From Halomarina rubra (lineage in GTDB: Archaea; Halobacteriota; Halobacteria; Halobacteriales; Haloarculaceae): DNA of 64,000 nucleotides. Made by a program: the position numbers and the translations under genes. The stretch covers positions 289,399 through 353,398 of the forward strand of contig NZ_JALXFV010000003.1 in assembly GCF_023699475.1 (NCBI RefSeq), in the 5' to 3' direction. The notes under the pieces were generated by a model. That model saw nothing but the letters and a program-made list of their open reading frames with translations. It was not told the origin of the DNA and did no database searches. Positions 24,074 through 33,830 of this stretch are shown piece by piece. The stretch's first letter is position 1; each line of letters opens with the position of its first letter.

Positions 24074-25825
24074 TCACTCGATGGAGACTTCGTTGAGCGC
24101 CGGCCCGCTGATGGGCGAGACGGTGAACCCGGACACCGCGCTGCTGACACCGCGCAGCTCCTCGGTGTGGGTCATGAACACCCACGGCGCTTCCTCGTTG
24201 ACGAGTTCGCCGATCTGCTTGTACGTCTCCTCGCGGCTCCCCTCGTCGTAGGACTGCTGGGCCTCCGAGACGAGGTCCATGAACTCGGTGTTCGCCCACA
24301 TCGAGCGGTTGCCGGTGTTGACACCCTCGGTGTCCCAGCTGAGCCAGTCCTGACCCTCGGGCACCGTGCTCGTCTCCACCTGCGGGTGGAGCAGCGGGTA
24401 GTAGAAGTTGTCCGGGTCGGCGTTGTCCGAGATCCACCCGAGGAAACAGGCGTCGTGCTTGCCCTCCGCGGTGTACTCCAGATACGGGTCCCACTGCTGC
24501 TGGTTGATTTCGATCTCGACACCGACCTCCGAGAGGTTCGTCCGGACGGTCTGGGCGGTCTGGACCGGCGACGCGAAGTACGGTCGTGGGTTCGTCATCG
24601 TCTCCAGCTGGAACGTGAGGTCACTGTAGCCGGCCTCCTCCAGCAGCGACTGCGCCTGCTCGGGGTCGTGGGGGTACGGGTCGACGTTCTCGTTGTGGCC
24701 CATCACCGTCGGCGGAACCGGCTGGCTGGCACGCGTCGCCAGCCCCTTGTAGATGTTCTCGACGATGGCCTGCGTGTTGATGGCGTAGTTGATGGCCTGG
24801 CGGACGCGCTTGTCGCGGAACGCCTCGACGCGTGCCATGTTGAACGCGAGATAACCGACGGTCATCCCTTCCGTGCGCTGAACGCTCGCGGCGTCGCTGT
24901 TCTCGAGGGTCTGGATGGACTGTGCGTCCATCCCGTCGATGATGTGGGACTCGCCCGCGACGAGCTGCTGGGTCCGCGTCGAGTTGTCGCCGACACCCTG
25001 GAAGACGACCTCGCCGACCGAGGGCGTCGTCCCCCAGTACTCGCCGTTGGCGGCCAGTCGGATGCGCTGGTTGCTCGTGTCCCACTCGTCGAAGCTGAAC
25101 GGGCCACTGCCGACCGGGTCGCTGGAGAAGTCGTGACCCTCCTCGATGAGGCTCTTCGGCATCACGGCCATCGCGAACACCGCGAGGTTCCGCAGGAACG
25201 GCGCGTACTGACTGTCGAGTTCGATGGTGAGTTCGGTCTCGCTCGATGCCTCGACGTTCGTGACCTTGCTCAGCAGGTACCCACCGTAGTACGACTGCTT
25301 GGCACCGGAGACGCCCTCGTCGTCGGTCATCCCGATGAAGGACTCGTACTCCTCGTCGACGAACCGGCGGTACGTCGCGATGAAGTCCTCGGCGGTGACG
25401 GTGTCACCGTTGTGGAACGTCGCGTCCTCGCGGAGCGTCAGCGTCGCCGTCGTGCCGTCGAGTTCGTACTCCGTCGCCAGCCCCTCGACGAGCGAGGACG
25501 CGCCGGTCTCGAACTTGATGAGCGTGTCGTACACCTGGTTGATGACCTTCGCGTCCTCACCGGAGGTCGTGTTCTGTGGGTCGAGCGTCGCGGAGTCGCT
25601 CCCGCGACCGTAGATGAGCGTCCCACCGGAGCCACCGCCGCCCCCACCGCCACCGGTGCCGTTACCGTCGCCACCGCCCGTGCCGTTACCGTCGCCACCG
25701 CCCGTGCCGTTACCGGACGGCTCTTCGTCGTCGCCGCCACCGAGACAGCCGGCCAGCGAGGCGGCCGCCGCGGTACTGCCGGCTACTTTGAGAAACGTTC
25801 GTCTAGACGTGTCATCCTGAGCCAT
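24074..25825 (-). CDS. Tat-exported peptide/nickel-type ABC substrate-binding lipoprotein
   Basis: 583 residues from the ATG at 25825 (MAQDD). A twin-arginine lipoprotein signal (SRRTFLKVAGSTAAAASLAGC) is followed by a long Gly/Asn/Asp spacer built from 8-residue repeats. The SBP_bac_5 domain then starts at TLIYGRGSDSATLDPQNTTSGED and includes LREDATFHNGDTVTAEDF, the usual family motif. It presents ligand to the permeases. A 90-bp gap separates it from the ATPase gene upstream and contains AT-rich sequence, so it may have its own promoter. Ligand unknown. Confidence 0.92.
   Translation of the reverse strand: MAQDDTSRRTFLKVAGSTAAAASLAGCLGGGDDEEPSGNGTGGGDGNGTGGGDGNGTGGGGGGGGSGGTLIYGRGSDSATLDPQNTTSGEDAKVINQVYDTLIKFETGASSLVEGLATEYELDGTTATLTLREDATFHNGDTVTAEDFIATYRRFVDEEYESFIGMTDDEGVSGAKQSYYGGYLLSKVTNVEASSETELTIELDSQYAPFLRNLAVFAMAVMPKSLIEEGHDFSSDPVGSGPFSFDEWDTSNQRIRLAANGEYWGTTPSVGEVVFQGVGDNSTRTQQLVAGESHIIDGMDAQSIQTLENSDAASVQRTEGMTVGYLAFNMARVEAFRDKRVRQAINYAINTQAIVENIYKGLATRASQPVPPTVMGHNENVDPYPHDPEQAQSLLEEAGYSDLTFQLETMTNPRPYFASPVQTAQTVRTNLSEVGVEIEINQQQWDPYLEYTAEGKHDACFLGWISDNADPDNFYYPLLHPQVETSTVPEGQDWLSWDTEGVNTGNRSMWANTEFMDLVSEAQQSYDEGSREETYKQIGELVNEEAPWVFMTHTEELRGVSSAVSGFTVSPISGPALNEVSIE
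25656..25714. repeat. 24-bp tandem repeat encoding the Gly/Asn/Asp linker
   Basis: Two exact 24-bp units (25656-25679 and 25680-25703) plus an 11-bp partial third. They encode three copies of GTGGGDGN in the spacer between lipid anchor and binding domain. Such in-frame repeats expand or shrink easily and would change tether length only. Confidence 0.9.
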
Positions 25826-25915
25826 ACCCACACACGGCACATCGTGACTGATAACTCTACCGGAGTGTGAAAACGGCAATTAACTCACAGTCGGGCGATT
25901 CTACTCGTCGAGAGA

Positions 25916-28588
25916 CTATCGGTCGTCGTCCCCACCCGACTGTTCGTAGAGGTGGCACGCCGCCGGGTGAGGTGCGTCCTGGAGGCGCGGGCGGTCGCGC
26001 TCACACACCGTCTCGAACCGCTCGCGGAGCGTCTCGGCGGCCGCCTCGCGGTCGTCGGCGAGCAGGTGTTCGACCGCTTTCTCGACCGTCGTCCGGTTCG
26101 TTCCGGTCAGACGCGTCTCGAACAGGTCGTCGACGACCGAGGTGGCGTCGGTGCGGGTCGCCGTGTCAGTGACGCCGCTGGCCTCGGTGCCGCCGTCGGC
26201 CGCCGCCGCCGGCGTCTCGGGGTCGCGCAGCGCCGCGACGTCGACGCGGTCCTCCTCGACGCGCTGGCGGAAGTCCATCACCTCGCGGAACGTCTCCTGC
26301 TCGATGTCGACGTCCGACGGCGGGATGACCGACGGACAGCGCGTTCGGAACCGACACCCCGAAGGCGGGTCGACGGGACTCGGGACGTCCCCCGAGAGGA
26401 TGACGCGGTCGGCGGTCACCGTCGGGTCGGGCGTCGGAATCGCCGAGAGCAACGCTCGCGTGTAGGGGTGTTTCGGGTCGTCGAACAGTTCGTCGGTCGC
26501 CGCCACCTCGACGACCTCGCCGAGGTACATCACGGCGATGCGGTCACAGATGTGCCGGACGACCGAGAGGTCGTGGGCGATGAACAGGTACGTCAGGCCG
26601 AACTCCTCCTGGAGTTCCTCCATGAGGTTGAGTATCTGGGCCTGGACGCTCACGTCGAGGGCGCTCACCGGTTCGTCACAGACGATGAAGTCGGGGTCGA
26701 CGGCCAGCGCGCGGGCGATACCGACGCGCTGGCGCTGGCCCCCGGACATCTCGTGGGGGTAGCGGTCGCGCTGGTTCGGGTCGAGACCGACCGCCTCCAT
26801 CAGTTCGGTGACGCGCTCGCGGCGCTGGTCGCTCCTGGAGGTTCCGTCGTCGGGCGCTTCCGCCGGCAGGTCGTGTATCTTCAGCGGTTCGGCGATGGTC
26901 GCCGCGACGGTCTGGCGGGGGTCGAGGCTCGACAGCGGGTCCTGGAATATCATCTGCATGTCCCGCCGTTTCTTCCGGAGCGCGGACTTCGAGAGGCCGC
27001 CGACGTCGTCGCCCGCGAACACGACCGTCCCGTCGGTCGGTTCGAGCAGGCGGAGGATGGACCGTCCCGTCGTCGACTTCCCACAGCCGGACTCGCCGAC
27101 GAGACCGAGCGTCTCGCGTTCGTGGACGGTGAGGTCGACGCCGTCGACTGCCTTCACGGTGCCGAGGTCGCCGCCGAGCCACTCGTCGAGCAGCCCGTCG
27201 GCCCGCGAGAAGTGCTTCTTCAGCCCCTTGGCCTCCAGAATCGGCTCGCCCGTCGGCGTCTTCGAGGTGGCGGCGATGCCGGCGTCGGTGCCGTACTCGC
27301 TCGTGTCGAAGTCGTCGAGGATGCACTTCGCCCGGTGGTCGACCTCCTCGGGACCACGGTCGCTCGCGCTCCCTGCTCCCGGCCCACTGTTCTCGCCGGG
27401 ACCGTGCTGGAGGAACGGGATGTCGCCCTCGGTACACTCCGGTTTCGCCCACGGACAGCGCGGCGCGAAGTGACACCCCTCGGGCATGTCGATGAGGTCC
27501 GGGACGTTGCCCTCGATGGGCGTCAGGCGCTCGGCGTCCTCGCTGGGGATGGACTCGAGCAGCGTGTACGTGTAGGGGTGAGAGGGGTTCTGGAATATCT
27601 CTTCGACCGGTCCCTCCTCGACGATTTCTCCCGCGTACATCACGGCGACGCGGTCGCACGTCTCGGCGACGACCCCGAGGTCGTGGGTGATCATCAGCAC
27701 CGACATCCCGAGGTCGTCCTGGAGGTCGTTGATGAGGTCGAGTATCTGCGCCTGGATGGTGACGTCGAGTGCGGTGGTCGGCTCGTCGGCGATGAGCAAC
27801 TGCGGGCGACACGCCAGCGCGATGGCGATGAGGACGCGCTGGCGCATCCCTCCCGAGAACTCGTGGGGGTGTTCGTCGACGCGCTGGGCGGGTTCGGGGA
27901 TGCCGACCTCCGCGAGCAGGTCGACGGCCTCCTCGCGGACCTCCTCGTTCAGGCCGCTCCGCGAGAGCGCCTCGCGGACGGCGTTGAACCACGAGTCCTT
28001 CTTGCGGCCGCCGTAGCGGTGCAGGCGCAGCGACTCGGCGACCTGTTCGCCGACGGTGAGCGCCGGGTTGAGCGAGGTCATGGGGTCCTGGAAGATCATC
28101 CCCATGTCGCCGCCCCGAATCTCGCGCATCACCTTCTCGGGCGCGTCGGTCAGGTCGACGCGGCCGGCCTCGATGTGGACGGTGCCGTCGACGTCGCCGG
28201 CGGCGATCTGTTTCGGCGACTCCCGGGCGGCGCGGGCGACCTCGTCGGGGTCGCTCGTCGAGCCGTCGCGGGCGGTTCCGGCTTCGACGTGGATGTAGCC
28301 GTCGTGGTCGGGCGTGGCGATTCCCTTCGGATAGCGGCGAGCGAGTCGGCGGACGGTCTCGACGGCCCGGAACGAGACGCTCCCGCCGGCGATGCGGCCG
28401 GGGCTGTCGATGAGGTCCATCGCCGACAGGGCGGTGACGGACTTGCCCGAGCCCGACTCGCCGACGAGACCGACCGTCTCGCCCTCGCGGACGGTGAGGT
28501 CGACGCCGTCGACTGCCTTGACCGCGCCGCGGTCGGTGTCGAACTGCGTACGAAGGTCGGAGAGAGAGAGTAACTCGTCTGCGGTCAC
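25916..28588 (-). CDS. fused double ABC ATPase (DppD-DppF type) of the peptide importer
   Basis: 890 residues, two complete ATPase units in one chain. Unit 1: Walker A GESGSGKS at 43-50, signature FSGGMRQRV, Walker [14 protein letters not shown], then the oligopeptide-type C-terminal Cys cluster ([14 protein letters not shown]). Unit 2: Walker A GESGCGKS, signature MSGGQRQRV, Walker [14 protein letters not shown] and its own CRFRTRCP. Between Walker A and Q-loop, unit 1 has an insertion of about 80 residues with two similar motifs ([18 protein letters not shown] and [18 protein letters not shown]). A ~100-residue helical tail ends the protein. It is first in the operon and powers import. Confidence 0.92.
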   Translation of the reverse strand: MTADELLSLSDLRTQFDTDRGAVKAVDGVDLTVREGETVGLVGESGSGKSVTALSAMDLIDSPGRIAGGSVSFRAVETVRRLARRYPKGIATPDHDGYIHVEAGTARDGSTSDPDEVARAARESPKQIAAGDVDGTVHIEAGRVDLTDAPEKVMREIRGGDMGMIFQDPMTSLNPALTVGEQVAESLRLHRYGGRKKDSWFNAVREALSRSGLNEEVREEAVDLLAEVGIPEPAQRVDEHPHEFSGGMRQRVLIAIALACRPQLLIADEPTTALDVTIQAQILDLINDLQDDLGMSVLMITHDLGVVAETCDRVAVMYAGEIVEEGPVEEIFQNPSHPYTYTLLESIPSEDAERLTPIEGNVPDLIDMPEGCHFAPRCPWAKPECTEGDIPFLQHGPGENSGPGAGSASDRGPEEVDHRAKCILDDFDTSEYGTDAGIAATSKTPTGEPILEAKGLKKHFSRADGLLDEWLGGDLGTVKAVDGVDLTVHERETLGLVGESGCGKSTTGRSILRLLEPTDGTVVFAGDDVGGLSKSALRKKRRDMQMIFQDPLSSLDPRQTVAATIAEPLKIHDLPAEAPDDGTSRSDQRRERVTELMEAVGLDPNQRDRYPHEMSGGQRQRVGIARALAVDPDFIVCDEPVSALDVSVQAQILNLMEELQEEFGLTYLFIAHDLSVVRHICDRIAVMYLGEVVEVAATDELFDDPKHPYTRALLSAIPTPDPTVTADRVILSGDVPSPVDPPSGCRFRTRCPSVIPPSDVDIEQETFREVMDFRQRVEEDRVDVAALRDPETPAAAADGGTEASGVTDTATRTDATSVVDDLFETRLTGTNRTTVEKAVEHLLADDREAAAETLRERFETVCERDRPRLQDAPHPAACHLYEQSGGDDDR

Positions 28589-28691
28589 ATCCGGCGTTGG
28601 ACGAACTGAAGTAAATCGTTTTGGGAGTCCGCCTCACGGGCCGAGATACCACATGAGTAACGCGTTTACGTCGGGAGCCGCCACGGCGAGT

Positions 28692-29225
28692 ATGGACCAG
28701 ACACCCGACGCCGACCGCGAACACCCCATCGAGCGCGTCGCCGACCACTGGGAGGCGGTCGTCGACGACATGAACGCGACCGCCGACCAGCTCCGCGACG
28801 CCGGTGCCGACGTCGTCGAACTCCACCCCGGGGACGTCGTCCCCCGCCCCGACCTCGGCGGGTTCGACGTCCTCGTCCCGAACTCGGAGTTCGACGCGCT
28901 GCGCGAGGTGGTCGCCGACACCGCGCTCCCGGCGACGGACGTGTTCCGGGCGCAGGCCGACGACGTCGCGTTCTTCGTCGCCGTCCTCGCCGCCGACGAC
29001 GGCTCGGCGGCCGTCTGCTGTCCGCTGTACTACCACCTCACCGACGACGAGGTGGCACAGCTCCAGCGCGACGTCTACCAGGAGGGGTCGCTGCGGGCGT
29101 TCGTCCGCCCGCTCGCCAACGACGAGGCGGTCGTCCTGCAGTTCGACGACCCGGACGTGTTCTTCGGTGGCGAGGCCGACGACACGGACGACGCGCCCGC
29201 GGTCGACGGCGACGGGACCGCGTAG
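28692..29225 (+). CDS. conserved haloarchaeal acidic protein, unknown
   Basis: 177 residues. The start at 28692 is chosen because a TATA-like GTTTACG lies about 27 nt upstream (28663-28669), inside the longer frame. The protein is soluble and acidic: ADHWEAVVDDMNATADQLRDAGADVVELHPGDVVPRPDLGGFDVLVPNSEFDALR, then two strands with AFFVAVLAADD and VCCPLYYHLTDDEVAQLQRDV. It looks like a single alpha/beta domain with an adjacent Cys pair. I do not recognise a function. Divergent from the fused ABC ATPase gene (103-bp gap). Confidence 0.7.
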   Translation: MDQTPDADREHPIERVADHWEAVVDDMNATADQLRDAGADVVELHPGDVVPRPDLGGFDVLVPNSEFDALREVVADTALPATDVFRAQADDVAFFVAVLAADDGSAAVCCPLYYHLTDDEVAQLQRDVYQEGSLRAFVRPLANDEAVVLQFDDPDVFFGGEADDTDDAPAVDGDGTA

Positions 29226-29288
29226 GGCGGACCGAACCGTCTGTGACGGCACGCCGCCCACCGAGATGGGCCGCTCGCTCCCGTCGTC

Positions 29289-30023
29289 TCACTCCTCGGT
29301 TTCTTCCTCGCGCAACTCGGCGCTCGCCGCGCGCACCTCGCGCATCACGCTGGAGATGCGCTCTTCGGCCTCCAGTTCCTCCTCGACGCTCAGGTCGACG
29401 CCCTCCACTTCCAGCAGGAACTTCGCGACCTCCGTCGCCTCGTACATCACGTCGTCCAGCTCCTCGGCGGTGAAGAAGTCGCACATCGCGCCGTAGAGGA
29501 ACGTCGCGCCCGCCTTGCGTATCTTGTCCTCGAACGCCGAGCGCGCCTGGTTGACCGCCTGTGGCGTGTAGGTGTCCTCCATGAACGGGACGAGTTCGGG
29601 GAGGTTCTCGCCGATCTTCGTCATCTCGACGCCCGTCTCGGTGCGGAAGTCGGAACAGAGGCGCGCGATTGCCCACTCCCGAGCGGTGATGTACGTGCGG
29701 TCGCGCAGGAACTGGTTGGCGCGGTCGTACGTCGCGCCGTCTATCTTCTTGAACCGCGCGTACTTGGCGACGTCCTCGGGTACGTCGCGTTCCTCCTCGA
29801 CGCTCTCGGGGTCGGGGACGCCCGGCTGGGCGCTCGGGGACGACTCGTTCGGGGCGTCACCCGGTGACTCGTCGGCCGGGGGGGCGGCGGCCGAGGCGTC
29901 GCTCTCGTGGCCGTTCGTCGTGGCGTCGGTCGGGGACTCCTCGGCGTGCGTCTCCCCGACGGCGTTCGTCTCGGGGGTGGTCTCCTCGTCGGACCCGGCG
30001 TGTTCGGGCGACTCCTCGCTCAT
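29289..30023 (-). CDS. DUF5806-type haloarchaeal protein
   Basis: 244 residues from the ATG at 30023. The first 80 are a low-complexity acidic tail (Glu, Ser, Pro, Thr). The rest is a highly conserved-looking helical domain: YARFKKIDGATYDRANQFLRDRTYITAREWAIARLCSDFRTETG and VEMTKIGENLPELVPFMEDTYTPQAVNQARSAFEDKIRKAGATFLYG. I associate this with DUF5806. The middle resembles a helix-turn-helix (TAREWAIARL), so nucleic-acid binding is possible but unproven. Confidence 0.78.
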   Translation of the reverse strand: MSEESPEHAGSDEETTPETNAVGETHAEESPTDATTNGHESDASAAAPPADESPGDAPNESSPSAQPGVPDPESVEEERDVPEDVAKYARFKKIDGATYDRANQFLRDRTYITAREWAIARLCSDFRTETGVEMTKIGENLPELVPFMEDTYTPQAVNQARSAFEDKIRKAGATFLYGAMCDFFTAEELDDVMYEATEVAKFLLEVEGVDLSVEEELEAEERISSVMREVRAASAELREEETEE

Positions 30024-30209
30024 GACACGTCCTGATTGGTCGGCGAGTAAGAGCGTGTCGCCGTCCGGGCGGTGAAACTGAACGTGGACGGACGCGGGGA
30101 CGCCGGAGGAGCGCCCCGACGGTTCACGGTCTTTCGACCGCCGTCTTCGGCTCGACGAGCACCACCGAGCGCCGGGAGGCTTTTGGGACCGCCGAGCGAC
30201 GACAGTACC

Positions 30210-30578
30210 ATGCGAACGCTGGTCGGTATCGGTGGCAGCGACGACTCGCTGCGCGCGCTGGCGGTGGCGCTGGAGCGGGCACAGGACGCCGGCGACGAGG
30301 TGACGGTCGCCGTCGTCGAGAACCCCGACTCCGACCTCTCGGTCGAGGAGGTCGAGACGCGCGTCCACGAGCACCTCGACGAGCGGACACTGGACGCCGA
30401 CGTCCGGGTCCTGCGCGGGCATCCCGGGAGCCAACTCGTCGACGTCGCCGACAGCGAGGGGTTCGACCGCATCGTCCTCGGCGGCGGCGAGACCAGTCCG
30501 CTCGGGAAGATCAGCATCGGGAGCATCGCCGAGTTCGTCCTGCTGAACGCCAACACCTCGGTGACCCTGATTCGATGA
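30210..30578 (+). CDS. UspA-type universal stress protein
   Basis: 122 residues, one UspA domain. The first strand MRTLVGIGGSDDSLRALAVAL and the C-terminal phosphate loop (LGGGETSPLGKISIGSIAEF) follow the G-x2-G-x9-G-S pattern of ATP-binding UspA proteins, slightly altered. A TATA-like GCTTTTGGG lies about 25-30 nt upstream. Its stop overlaps the start of the GNAT gene (ATGA), so the two form a small operon. Confidence 0.85.
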   Translation: MRTLVGIGGSDDSLRALAVALERAQDAGDEVTVAVVENPDSDLSVEEVETRVHEHLDERTLDADVRVLRGHPGSQLVDVADSEGFDRIVLGGGETSPLGKISIGSIAEFVLLNANTSVTLIR

Positions 30579-31144
30579 GTCCCGACCGCCTCTACCCCGA
30601 CGACCCCGCCGAGGCGTTCGACCGGCCGCCGGTCGAGTTCGACGACAGGGAGGGCCGGCCGGTGACCATCCAGCGCTACGACGGGAGCGAGGACGGCTTC
30701 GAGTCGCTCGTCGAGATGTACGTCGCGTTCGACCCCGAGGACCGCGCCCAGGGCATCCCGCCGACGGGCGAACAGCAGGTCCGCGACTGGCTGGACCACA
30801 TCCTCACCGACGACTGCGTCAACGTCGTCGCCGTCCTCGAAGACGGCCGGCGCATCGGCCACGCGACGCTCGTCCCGGACGTCCCCGAATCGCGCCGCGA
30901 CGCCGGCGACGGGTCGGAGGCGTACGAACTCGCCATCTTCGTCCTCGCGGCGTACCAGGGCGCGGGCATCGGGACGCGACTCATCCGGGCGCTGCTCGGC
31001 GCGGGTCAGGAGTCCGAACTCGAACGCGTCTGGCTCACCGTCGAACGCTGGAACCACCCGGCTGTGGCGCTCTACAAGAAGGTCGGCTTCGAGACCTCGC
31101 GCACCGAGAGCTTCGAACTGGAGATGTCGTTGCGACTGCGCTGA
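30575..31144 (+). CDS. GNAT-family N-acetyltransferase
   Basis: 189 residues. Acetyl-CoA-binding motif A is clear: YELAIFVLAAYQGAGIGTRLIRALLGAG (Q/R-x2-G-x-G/A). The C-terminal motif B reads WNHPAVALYKKVGFE. The enzyme transfers acetyl from acetyl-CoA to an amine; the target could be a protein or metabolite. Translationally coupled to the UspA gene, so a stress-linked role is an inference. Confidence 0.88.
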   Translation: MSPDRLYPDDPAEAFDRPPVEFDDREGRPVTIQRYDGSEDGFESLVEMYVAFDPEDRAQGIPPTGEQQVRDWLDHILTDDCVNVVAVLEDGRRIGHATLVPDVPESRRDAGDGSEAYELAIFVLAAYQGAGIGTRLIRALLGAGQESELERVWLTVERWNHPAVALYKKVGFETSRTESFELEMSLRLR

Positions 31145-31175
31145 GGGGCCACCCCAGCGACCGCTCGGACCCGGC

Positions 31176-31556
31176 TCAGACCGACAACACCGGCTGTTCT
31201 GCGTACTGGAGGACGTAGCCCGCGGCCTTCCCGAGCAGCGCCGAGGGGCGCTGGCGAGGGACGACGACGAAGTCCGCGTCCACGTCCTCGCTGGCGTCGA
31301 GGACGACGCTCCCGGGGTGCTGGGCGAGCGTCGCGGTCGTGAACCCGTACGCCGAGGAGTGTCTGACCGGGACGTCGCCAGCGAGCATCTGGGTGGCGAC
31401 CATCATCTCCTGGGTGTGGCTCTCGGCCTCGTGGTCGAGCAGGTACAGCGCGTGGACCCCACCGTCGTGTCGGTCCGCGACGGCGACGGCGACCTCGACG
31501 GCGCGCACCGACTGAGGGCTCCCGTCGACGGGGACGAACACCGTCTCGATGTCCAT
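31176..31556 (-). CDS. UspA-type universal stress protein, divergent C-terminus
   Basis: 126 residues. The N-terminus is a standard UspA strand-helix (IETVFVPVDGSPQSVRAVEVAVAVADRHDGGVHALYLLDHEAE). The C-terminus reads FVVVPRQRPSALLGKAAGYVLQYAEQPVLSV, which lacks the G-x2-G-x9-G-S loop, so ATP binding is doubtful. Convergent with the GNAT gene. Confidence 0.83.
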   Translation of the reverse strand: MDIETVFVPVDGSPQSVRAVEVAVAVADRHDGGVHALYLLDHEAESHTQEMMVATQMLAGDVPVRHSSAYGFTTATLAQHPGSVVLDASEDVDADFVVVPRQRPSALLGKAAGYVLQYAEQPVLSV

Positions 31557-31647
31557 ACCGACCCCACCGCGAGCGAGAGCAAAAACCCTCTGGGGCGTCG
31601 GTCGGCCGATAGGACTATCGCGGACCCTAGTGTAGATAAACTGTCAA

Positions 31648-32061
31648 ATGGTCCCCGAGACGCCCCCCTCCGCAGATGAGGCGTTCGCGCTCCTCGCCAA
31701 CCCCGACCGACGGGCGGTCCTGCGCGCGCTCCGCGACCACGGTTCGCTCGACGAACTGGCACTCGCTCGCCACGTCGCCGCGGCCCGGGAGACCGACGGT
31801 GGGGCCGACCCCACCGAGACGGACGGCGAGGACACGGTCGACACTGAGCGTGTCCGTGCGGTCCACCTCTCGCTCTGGCACGTCCACCTGCCGCGACTCG
31901 ACGAGACCGCACTCCTCGACCACGACCGGGGCGACCGAATCGTCGCCCCCGGTCCCGCCCTGGCGGCGGTCGAACCGTTGCTGGCCTACGCCGACGCCTA
32001 CCCGGGCGACGCCCACTCTCCCGAGGACGCTCGCTCGCCCGACGGCGGGACCGACGGGTGA
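31648..32061 (+). CDS. winged-helix (DUF7344-type) transcription regulator
   Basis: 137 residues. The first 45 form a typical wHTH: ADEAFALLANPDRRAVLRALRDHGSLDELALARHVAA. The second half (HLSLWHVHLPRLDETALLDHDRGDRIVAPGPALAAVEPLLAYA) is the conserved recognition/wing region of the haloarchaeal DUF7344 family as I know it. It probably controls nearby stress genes; targets are unknown. It lies between two UspA genes. Confidence 0.82.
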   Translation: MVPETPPSADEAFALLANPDRRAVLRALRDHGSLDELALARHVAAARETDGGADPTETDGEDTVDTERVRAVHLSLWHVHLPRLDETALLDHDRGDRIVAPGPALAAVEPLLAYADAYPGDAHSPEDARSPDGGTDG

Positions 32062-32114
32062 ACGGCCGGGCGACGACCATCGGTTATTAGCCACCGCACC
32101 GCGCAGGGTCGGAC

Positions 32115-32504
32115 ATGTTCGAGACGGTCGTCATCGCCAGCGACGCCAGTCCGAGCGCGGAGCGAGCGGTCACGGTCGCACTCGACTTCGCCGAGCGCTT
32201 CGACGCCGACGTTCACGTCCTCTCGGTCGTCGAAGACGACGGCCACGAGCAGTTGATACGGACCCGACTCGCGCGCTTCGGCGCGTCGCTCGACCGGTCC
32301 GTGACGACTGCCGTCCGTCGCGGCGACCCCGCGGACGCCATCCTCCGGTACGTCGAGCGCGTCGACGCGGACCTCGTCGCCACCGGCACACGGGGCCGGG
32401 ACAGCCCCTACTCCTACCACCTCGGGAGCGTCGCCGAGCGCATCGCCCACGACTGCCCGGTGCCGGTGTTGACCGTCCGGCAACTGGAGGCCGTCCGGGA
32501 GTAG
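32115..32504 (+). CDS. UspA-type universal stress protein
   Basis: 129 residues, one UspA domain with the complete ATP-binding loop GTRGRDSPYSYHLGSVAERI (G-x2-G-x9-G-S). The start at 32115 follows the regulator gene by 53 bp. This is the third UspA domain in 2.3 kb, and the only one with the full canonical loop. Confidence 0.9.
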   Translation: MFETVVIASDASPSAERAVTVALDFAERFDADVHVLSVVEDDGHEQLIRTRLARFGASLDRSVTTAVRRGDPADAILRYVERVDADLVATGTRGRDSPYSYHLGSVAERIAHDCPVPVLTVRQLEAVRE

Positions 32505-32656
32505 CGCGGGCCGACGCCCCCGCGACGACCCCGCGAGGACCTCGTGTCGACACGAGCGAGAGACGGCCCACGCCGGGCGCTGTCGGTCGCGTCCGGTCCG
32601 TCCCGCTTCGTCCGGCGAACCACGTCTTTCATCCCGCTGGCCCCGCTCTGAGTGCC

Positions 32657-33790
32657 ATGGACGAAACTCTCATCGACAGCGACACCCTCCCGCTCTCGCG
32701 GAAGTCGGTCCTCCCCGGCGCGGGCTTCTTCACCCCCGACCGCGAGGGGCCGAGCGAGGACCGCATCGCCCGACTCGGACGCGCCGAGACGGTCGTCGTC
32801 GCGGACGGCGACGCCGACGGCCTGGGCTGTGTCGCGCTGATTCGCGAGGCGCGCGAGGACCCCCGCCTCGACGTCTCGGTCGAGGACGACGAGATAACTT
32901 ACGAGGGCACCGTCCCGGTCGTCCCGACGTCGCCCCACCGCCTCTCGGAAGCGCTCGAACAGGTCGTCGAGTACACCCCCGAGGGCGTCGAGGTGTTCGT
33001 CTGCGACCTCTGTCCGGACCGCGAGGGCGACGTCGAAGCGCTCCCGGCGCTCGTCGAGCACGCCGCCTCGGTGTCGTGGTTCGACCACCACCAGTGGGAC
33101 GAGGACCTCGCGGCGCTCGTCCGGGCGAACGACGTCGAACTGGTCGTCGGCGAGTCCGACGAGGAGTGTACGACTGACGTCGCCCTCCGCAGCCTCGACC
33201 ACGAGTTCGACGAGAAGTACCGGGACCTCGCCGCCGTGACGCGCGACCACGACCTCTGGCTGCGCGAGGACCCCCGTTCGGACGACCTCGCGGACTTCGC
33301 GTACTGGGGGTACTACGAACTGTACGTCGAGGTCGTCCGCGAGCACGGCGCGGACCTGCCCAGCGAGGTCGAACGCTACCTCGAAGAACGCCGCGTCGAG
33401 AAGCAGGCGCTCATCGACCAGGCCGTCGAGCGCGCCGAACTCCACACCATCGACGGCGTCGTCGTCGCGGCCACCTACGGTCGGTGTTCGCAGAACGAGG
33501 TGTGTGAGACCCTTCGCGAGCGTGGCGCGGACGCCGCGGTCGTCGTCAAACCCTCCGGGAGCGCCTCCATCCGCGGTAGCGACGGGTTCGAGCGCTGTCA
33601 CGAGGTCGCCGGGCAGGTCAACGGTGGGGGCCACCCCAAGGCCGCGGGCTGCAAGCCCGACATCTACGACGACATGCTCGACTACGCCCACCACTGGACG
33701 ACCCGCGGCGCAGTCACCAAGCAGGTCATCCTCGACGCGTTCCGGGCGCTCCCCGAGCAGGACGACGAGGGCGTCGACACCGAACGGTAG
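32657..33790 (+). CDS. DHH-family phosphoesterase (RecJ-like/nanoRNase-like)
   Basis: 377 residues. Motifs in order: DGDADGLG (metal-binding DxD), CDLCPD, SWFDHHQWD (the DHH), and near the end GQVNGGGHPKAAG (the DHHA1 GGGH motif). These make it a manganese phosphoesterase acting on single-stranded DNA, short RNA or cyclic dinucleotides. Haloarchaea carry several; the substrate cannot be told from sequence. The ATG at 32657 fits the family; upstream codons are unrelated. Confidence 0.9.
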   Translation: MDETLIDSDTLPLSRKSVLPGAGFFTPDREGPSEDRIARLGRAETVVVADGDADGLGCVALIREAREDPRLDVSVEDDEITYEGTVPVVPTSPHRLSEALEQVVEYTPEGVEVFVCDLCPDREGDVEALPALVEHAASVSWFDHHQWDEDLAALVRANDVELVVGESDEECTTDVALRSLDHEFDEKYRDLAAVTRDHDLWLREDPRSDDLADFAYWGYYELYVEVVREHGADLPSEVERYLEERRVEKQALIDQAVERAELHTIDGVVVAATYGRCSQNEVCETLRERGADAAVVVKPSGSASIRGSDGFERCHEVAGQVNGGGHPKAAGCKPDIYDDMLDYAHHWTTRGAVTKQVILDAFRALPEQDDEGVDTER

Positions 33791-33830
33791 GCGGTCGTCG
33801 TACCACCGAGAACCGTCGGGAAAGCGCGTC

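Noticed and set aside
25656..25714. Short tandem repeat considered as CRISPR-like
   Set aside because: The 24-bp units have no spacers and lie in frame in the linker of a binding protein.
25952..28573. 873-codon open frame antisense to the fused ABC ATPase
   Set aside because: It mirrors a gene with two complete sets of ABC motifs; the antisense translation has no recognisable domain.
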